Shown here one piece after another: positions 5,348-5,988 of a stretch of DNA of 5,988 nucleotides. A program made the position numbers and the translations under genes. Positions within the stretch are counted from its first letter, which is position 1; every line of letters begins with the position of its first letter. The DNA is from Bacteroidota bacterium (GTDB lineage: Bacteria > Bacteroidota > Bacteroidia > Cytophagales > Hymenobacteraceae), in the NCBI GenBank assembly GCA_023424725.1, contig JAFADQ010000260.1, forward strand, positions 1 to 5,988, given 5' to 3'. Under the pieces are notes generated by a model that was given only the letters and a program-made list of their open reading frames with translations, ran no database searches and was not told the DNA's origin.

Positions 5348-5988
5348 TTAATTTATATCGCTCAGGTTTCTGAAATACGTTTTCGGGTCGTGTTGCTTTA
5401 CTATTTTGTTTGCGAAAATGCCTACAATAGCATCGGTTTTGCGGCGCAGAAATAAAGAATCCCAGGTTCTTACATAGATCAGGTACGGATCTTTCATTTG
5501 CTCAAACTTTTCGTCTTTCAGAATTAACACTTCGAAAGTGCTAACGCTGCCGTCGTGGTATTTTACGCCCCGCCTTTTTTCTGCCTTGCTCAGTTTCGCT
5601 TCTTCCTGTTCTACAATAGAAATTTCGGCTGTGAGGTAATTGTTGCCGGAAAAATTAATTGTAGAATCGGGTTGCAGATTATCGTTCAGAAAAACTACGC
5701 GGCTTAAGTTGCCATCTAAAATATGCGGGCTTTGGTTTGAATAAAAAAAGTAAACGGGGCTAAAGCGGTATTTTTTCCGGAAGGCAAGCACAAGGTTTTG
5801 GTTTTTCTTTTCCTGCGCCGATCTTATTTTGGCGGCAGCCTCTGTTTTGCCCATTTTTTGCAGCGCTTCTGTCTGGTTTTCTTTGTTACTTAACCGTACC
5901 AGCAACGCGCCGTTTTTTAGTTTTTGCAGCGGCGTTTCTTTTTTAACCTGCGTGTTTTTTTGAGCGTTTCTGTTGGCCTGCGCCAGCC
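5348..5988 (-). CDS. Unrecognised, probably exported Bacteroidota protein (5' partial)
   Basis: 212 residues to a TAA stop, with the frame open to the right window edge, so the true start is outside. A TTG at 5905 is internal and should not be used as the start. The first visible residues, LAQANRNAQ, would suit the end of a Sec signal peptide (cleavage after AQA), but this is a guess from a few residues. A lysine-rich stretch follows, then NGALLVRL (25-32), then a charged probable helix with Ala/Lys/Glu/Gln repeats (about 35-72). After it come an aromatic FSPVYFFYSNQ motif (75-85), RVVFLNDNLQPD (96-107) and a strand-rich C-terminal half with YLIYVRTWDSLFLRRK (168-183). I recognise no enzymatic motif and assign no function. 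The general look is that of lineage-restricted Bacteroidota proteins. It is on the same strand as the amidohydrolase, 80 bp upstream, but the amidohydrolase seems to have its own promoter. Confidence 0.85.
   Translation of the reverse strand, partial: LAQANRNAQKNTQVKKETPLQKLKNGALLVRLSNKENQTEALQKMGKTEAAAKIRSAQEKKNQNLVLAFRKKYRFSPVYFFYSNQSPHILDGNLSRVVFLNDNLQPDSTINFSGNNYLTAEISIVEQEEAKLSKAEKRRGVKYHDGSVSTFEVLILKDEKFEQMKDPYLIYVRTWDSLFLRRKTDAIVGIFANKIVKQHDPKTYFRNLSDIN

Overview
The window looks like chromosomal DNA from a Bacteroidota bacterium, probably of the Cytophagales/Hymenobacteraceae kind. Three things suggest this: a secreted cupredoxin carrying a type IX secretion (T9SS) C-terminal sorting domain, perfect TAnnTTTG promoter boxes (the Bacteroidota -7 consensus), and an absence of clear Shine-Dalgarno sequences ahead of the genes. 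The family level is inferred from protein flavour only; no rRNA or other taxonomic marker is present.

Layout. 3-371 (+) is the C-terminal ATPase end of a sensor histidine kinase cut by the window edge. It converges on a Blc-type lipocalin lipoprotein (473-1060, -), with a short hairpin-bearing spacer between them. The lipocalin is divergent from a 12-helix UMF1/Atg22-type MFS transporter (1182-2498, +), whose 3' end overlaps a probable terminator. A 198-bp spacer with a candidate promoter leads to a plastocyanin-like copper protein with a T9SS sorting domain (2697-3290, +), followed by a strong intrinsic terminator. A 342-bp convergent spacer follows (3291-3632); its middle (about 3353-3504) is unusually rich in perfect inverted repeats and holds no convincing gene. 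Next comes a YtcJ-like amidohydrolase lipoprotein (3633-5267, -), whose ATG sits 3 nt behind a perfect TAccTTTG box and so may be translated from a leaderless mRNA. The 3' part of an unrecognised, probably exported protein (5348-5988, -) runs off the right edge.

No biochemical pathway links these genes. They are mostly single-gene transcription units, and several of them (lipocalin, cupredoxin, amidohydrolase, probably the last hypothetical) act in the envelope or outside the cytoplasm. I see no defence system, mobile element gene, CRISPR array, tRNA or rRNA. The least explained signals are the inverted-repeat cluster at 3353-3504, the -7-box-to-ATG spacing of the amidohydrolase, and a 16-bp sequence shared by the intergenic regions upstream of the lipocalin/MFS pair and of the amidohydrolase.
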